In this document: positions 6,701 to 7,353 of the stretch, one piece after another | How the letters are laid out: the number at the start of each line of letters is the position of its first letter | Position numbering within the stretch: position 1 is the stretch's first letter | DNA from: Bacteroidota bacterium | GTDB lineage: Bacteria > Bacteroidota > Bacteroidia > Chitinophagales > UBA10324 | DNA: 7,353 nucleotides | Direction: 5' to 3' | Assembly: GCA_003455275.1 (NCBI GenBank) | Contig: DMRR01000251.1 | Coordinates: 1 to 7,353 of the forward strand | Translations under genes and position numbers: made by a program | Notes under the pieces: model-generated | Told to the model about the DNA's origin: nothing | Databases searched by the model: none | Seen by the model: the letters and a program-made list of their open reading frames with translations, nothing else

Positions 6701-7099
6701 TCGCAACAAGCACAAATTCGCGAAGCACTTCGACAACTTAATGATCAGATGAACAAGGACGGAAAAGGTTCCTTGGGAAACCTTGGCGATTTGCAGGATC
6801 AAATGGAGCAGACAGAAAAGGAGTTATTAAACAAGGAACTGAATTTCGAAACGCTTAAACGCCAGCAGGAAATTCTAAATAAGCTGCTTGATGCGGAGAA
6901 TGCAGAACGCGAGCGCGATCAGGACAACAAACGCGAAAGCCAAAGCGGCAGCGATATTTCAAGGCCCATCCCTCCTTCTATTGAAGAGTATTTAAAAAAG
7001 AAACAAGCCGAACTTGAGCTATATAAAACAGTACCTCCCGATTTGCTGCCTTTCTATAAAAGTTTAACAGAAGAATACTATAAAAGCTTAATCAAGTAA
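3740..7099 (+). CDS. DUF4175-family membrane protein with giant coiled-coil domain
   Basis: Protein of 1119 residues, typical for the Bacteroidota family; function unknown. Three membrane segments are visible: about 27-50, 55-82 and 157-176. With the N-terminus inside, the short loop 85-155 (containing HIVGNHFADVQDRLLNILQL) is cytoplasmic and everything after about 177 periplasmic. Residues 200-495 are beta-rich, ending near LDYYFEVWDNDGVNG, and may form immunoglobulin-like domains. From about 497 to 785 there is a Lys/Glu/Gln/Met-rich coiled coil starting SVKELEKQTEKNNDEIKDK. A more hydrophobic helical block (790-905) follows, then a Met-Gln run, a Gly/Pro/Lys linker with three GQKP units (959-970), another coil, and the C-terminus VPPDLLPFYKSLTEEYYKSL. 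The only cysteine is C925. No catalytic motif is seen. The ATPase gene follows after 15 bases, probably in the same operon. A structural or sensory envelope role is inference. Confidence 0.9.
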   Translation: MTNDSYSALLLKLDAFIRKYYINQLMKGTILSVALIVAALLLATISEYFFYFSSMVRAIIFWSLIASALFVLVRWVVFPLVHYFRLGKIISHEEAAHIVGNHFADVQDRLLNILQLKQQALSYSDASLIEASINQKASSLRPVSFTGAINLSLNRKYLRYVLPPVMVFVFMLFAAPNILRESATRLLHNQTAFEKKAPFQFVIQNKQLKAIQFEDYEINVKVVGEALPDEAFIVYDGYPYRLEKKDKNIFTYRFSRLQSSVNFNFNGGGFDSKLYHLDVLAKPVILKFETDLEYPSYIGRANESQRNIGDLTVPQGTKIKWRFETKNANNISFRTADSTIDSRNEGNSFYFFEKRMLKDFAYTLLLSGNQLNNADSVKYNITVVLDQFPQVSAAQMQDSMMLKVFYFAGEVSDDYGLKKLTLNYQIQHEDSGKNSPNALPVQISKEKNQHFSYVWDISSLQLKPGDRLDYYFEVWDNDGVNGSKSSRSQAMVYQMPSVKELEKQTEKNNDEIKDKLQKSLESANQLSNEFQKLNDELLNKKNLGWEDKKKIEDLLNKQKNVMNDIQNVQQKMNENAQKQNDFQNFSPELKEKQKQLQDLANQVLTPEMKDMMKKLQDMLDKLNKDNAMDQLQNQKMNNDELQKELDRMLSLFKKLEFEQKMEATKDKLDKLSDEQNQLSKETEQTKGDNKEQQSKQDSLNKKFDDIKSDLDKLDSLNQQLDSPEELPNTDQQQQEISNDQQQAGNDMKKNQNSKASKSQKSASDKMKQMADQMQSMMDGMEQQQNEEDMQAIRQILDNLVKISFDQEKLMDEVKNTNIYNPKYLQIMKDQKDLQDDISMVEDSIQELSKRQFQIKKYADEQIYIINKNSADAIKNLEARNPSAGASNQQFIMTSINNLALMFDEVMQQMQMQMQSESKMPGKGMCNKPGGNGKPKPGSLSQMQKQLNDKMNEIGEQLNGQKPGQKPGQKPGGQGQGGLTSEQAAQLASQQAQIREALRQLNDQMNKDGKGSLGNLGDLQDQMEQTEKELLNKELNFETLKRQQEILNKLLDAENAERERDQDNKRESQSGSDISRPIPPSIEEYLKKKQAELELYKTVPPDLLPFYKSLTEEYYKSLIK
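6455..6481 (+). repeat. ATGCAR hexamer repeat encoding a Met-Gln run in DUF4175
   Basis: ATGCAG-CAA-ATGCAG-ATGCAA-ATGCAA encodes MQQMQMQMQ at residues 906-914. The repeated hexamer is nearly identical at DNA level, so it may have grown by slippage. It marks the junction between the hydrophobic helical block and the flexible Gly/Pro/Lys linker. Similar Met- and Gln-rich stretches without DNA repetition occur near residues 765-788. Confidence 0.6.
6614..6649 (+). repeat. Three GQKP units in the DUF4175 linker, differing at wobble positions
   Basis: The units GGC CAA AAG CCA, GGT CAA AAA CCA and GGG CAG AAG CCC encode GQKP three times (residues 959-970), followed by GGQGQGG. Every difference between units is synonymous. 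The segment is predicted to be a flexible, positively charged linker between two helical parts of the periplasmic region. Confidence 0.75.
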
Positions 7100-7114
7100 T
7101 TACATTTGCTCCCT

Positions 7115-7353
7115 ATGATTTCCACCTCTAACACAAAAGCAGATATTGAGCTCCCCTCCCGCTTAGACAGCATGCTTCGTGTCGAAGCAATGATTGATGA
7201 TATAGGCGTGACTATTGGCGCCTCTGAGGAAGTTCGCGCCAATATGCAGGTTGCGGTTGGTGAAGCGGTGAAAAATGCCATTGAATTCGGAAATCAAAGC
7301 GACGCCTCAAAAAGCGTTTTACTTTCGGTTGAAAAGAAGGAAGGCGAAGTCAT
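7115..7353 (+). CDS. ATP-binding protein, RsbW/SpoIIAB-like anti-sigma/serine kinase family (5' part)
   Basis: The first 79 residues of a GHKL-type (HATPase_c_2) protein, cut by the window end. The N-terminus MISTSNTKADIELPSRLDSM leads into an early beta strand and helix, as in anti-sigma kinases. The N-box is clear: VAVGEAVKNAIEFGN at 46-60, with E50 as the likely catalytic base and N54 as the magnesium ligand. The G1 and G2 boxes that would complete the ATP site lie beyond the window. Relatives bind sigma factors or phosphorylate STAS-domain antagonists, but in Bacteroidota the partner of this stand-alone protein is not established. Its ATG lies 15 bases after the DUF4175 stop, so co-expression is likely. 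In this phylum ybeY and mnmG usually come next. An exact TACATTTG stands at 7101-7108, too close to the ATG for a normal leader. Confidence 0.88.
   Translation, partial: MISTSNTKADIELPSRLDSMLRVEAMIDDIGVTIGASEEVRANMQVAVGEAVKNAIEFGNQSDASKSVLLSVEKKEGEV

Noticed and set aside
6278..6802. 174-codon minus-strand frame
   Set aside because: It is antisense to the Met/Gln- and Gly/Pro-rich part of DUF4175, and the Leu-His repeats mirror the ATGCAR repeat.
5230..6970. Foreign origin of the A/purine-rich coiled-coil region
   Set aside because: The bias follows from Lys, Gln, Glu, Asn and Met codons. The reading frame is continuous with the conserved family N- and C-termini.

Overview
The window looks like chromosomal DNA from a member of the Bacteroidota. 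The evidence is a DUF4175 protein directly followed by an anti-sigma-type ATPase, an HU gene leading into RNase G, a 31-residue COX24-type basic protein, leaders without Shine-Dalgarno sequences, and an exact TAnnTTTG -7 promoter element. The lineage below phylum cannot be read from this piece. Most of it is ordinary core genome. I see no tRNA, rRNA, CRISPR, insertion sequence or phage feature.

Layout. Positions 1-2096 hold a minus-strand cluster, read right to left: an HU-family DNA-binding protein, a membrane-anchored TPR protein, a tiny very basic COX24/bS22-like protein that is easily missed, and the N-terminal 241 residues of ribonuclease G (cut by the window start). Gaps of 19, 6 and about 92 bases suggest one operon, led by a promoter at about 2131-2160 that overlaps a perfect inverted repeat. 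Positions 2249-2644 (+) encode a small orphan lipoprotein, divergent from HU. It converges with a TIGR01777-family SDR oxidoreductase (3574-2666, -). A 165-base divergent spacer separates the SDR gene from a 1119-residue DUF4175 protein (3740-7099, +), which is followed after 15 bases by the start of an RsbW/SpoIIAB-like ATP-binding protein (7115 to the window end).

How the genes may work together. The minus-strand cluster links a nucleoid protein, a TPR scaffold, a probable small-subunit ribosomal protein and an rRNA/mRNA-processing RNase, so it probably serves RNA maturation and ribosome function. The plus-strand pair joins a three-helix inner-membrane protein with a very large predicted periplasmic coiled-coil domain to a cytoplasmic GHKL ATPase. 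In this phylum ybeY and mnmG commonly follow that pair, but they lie outside the window. The function of DUF4175 is not established. An envelope-sensing partnership with the ATPase is my inference.

Two genes (TPR and SDR) have no upstream ATG and appear to start at TTG. All intergenic stretches are shorter than 300 bases.
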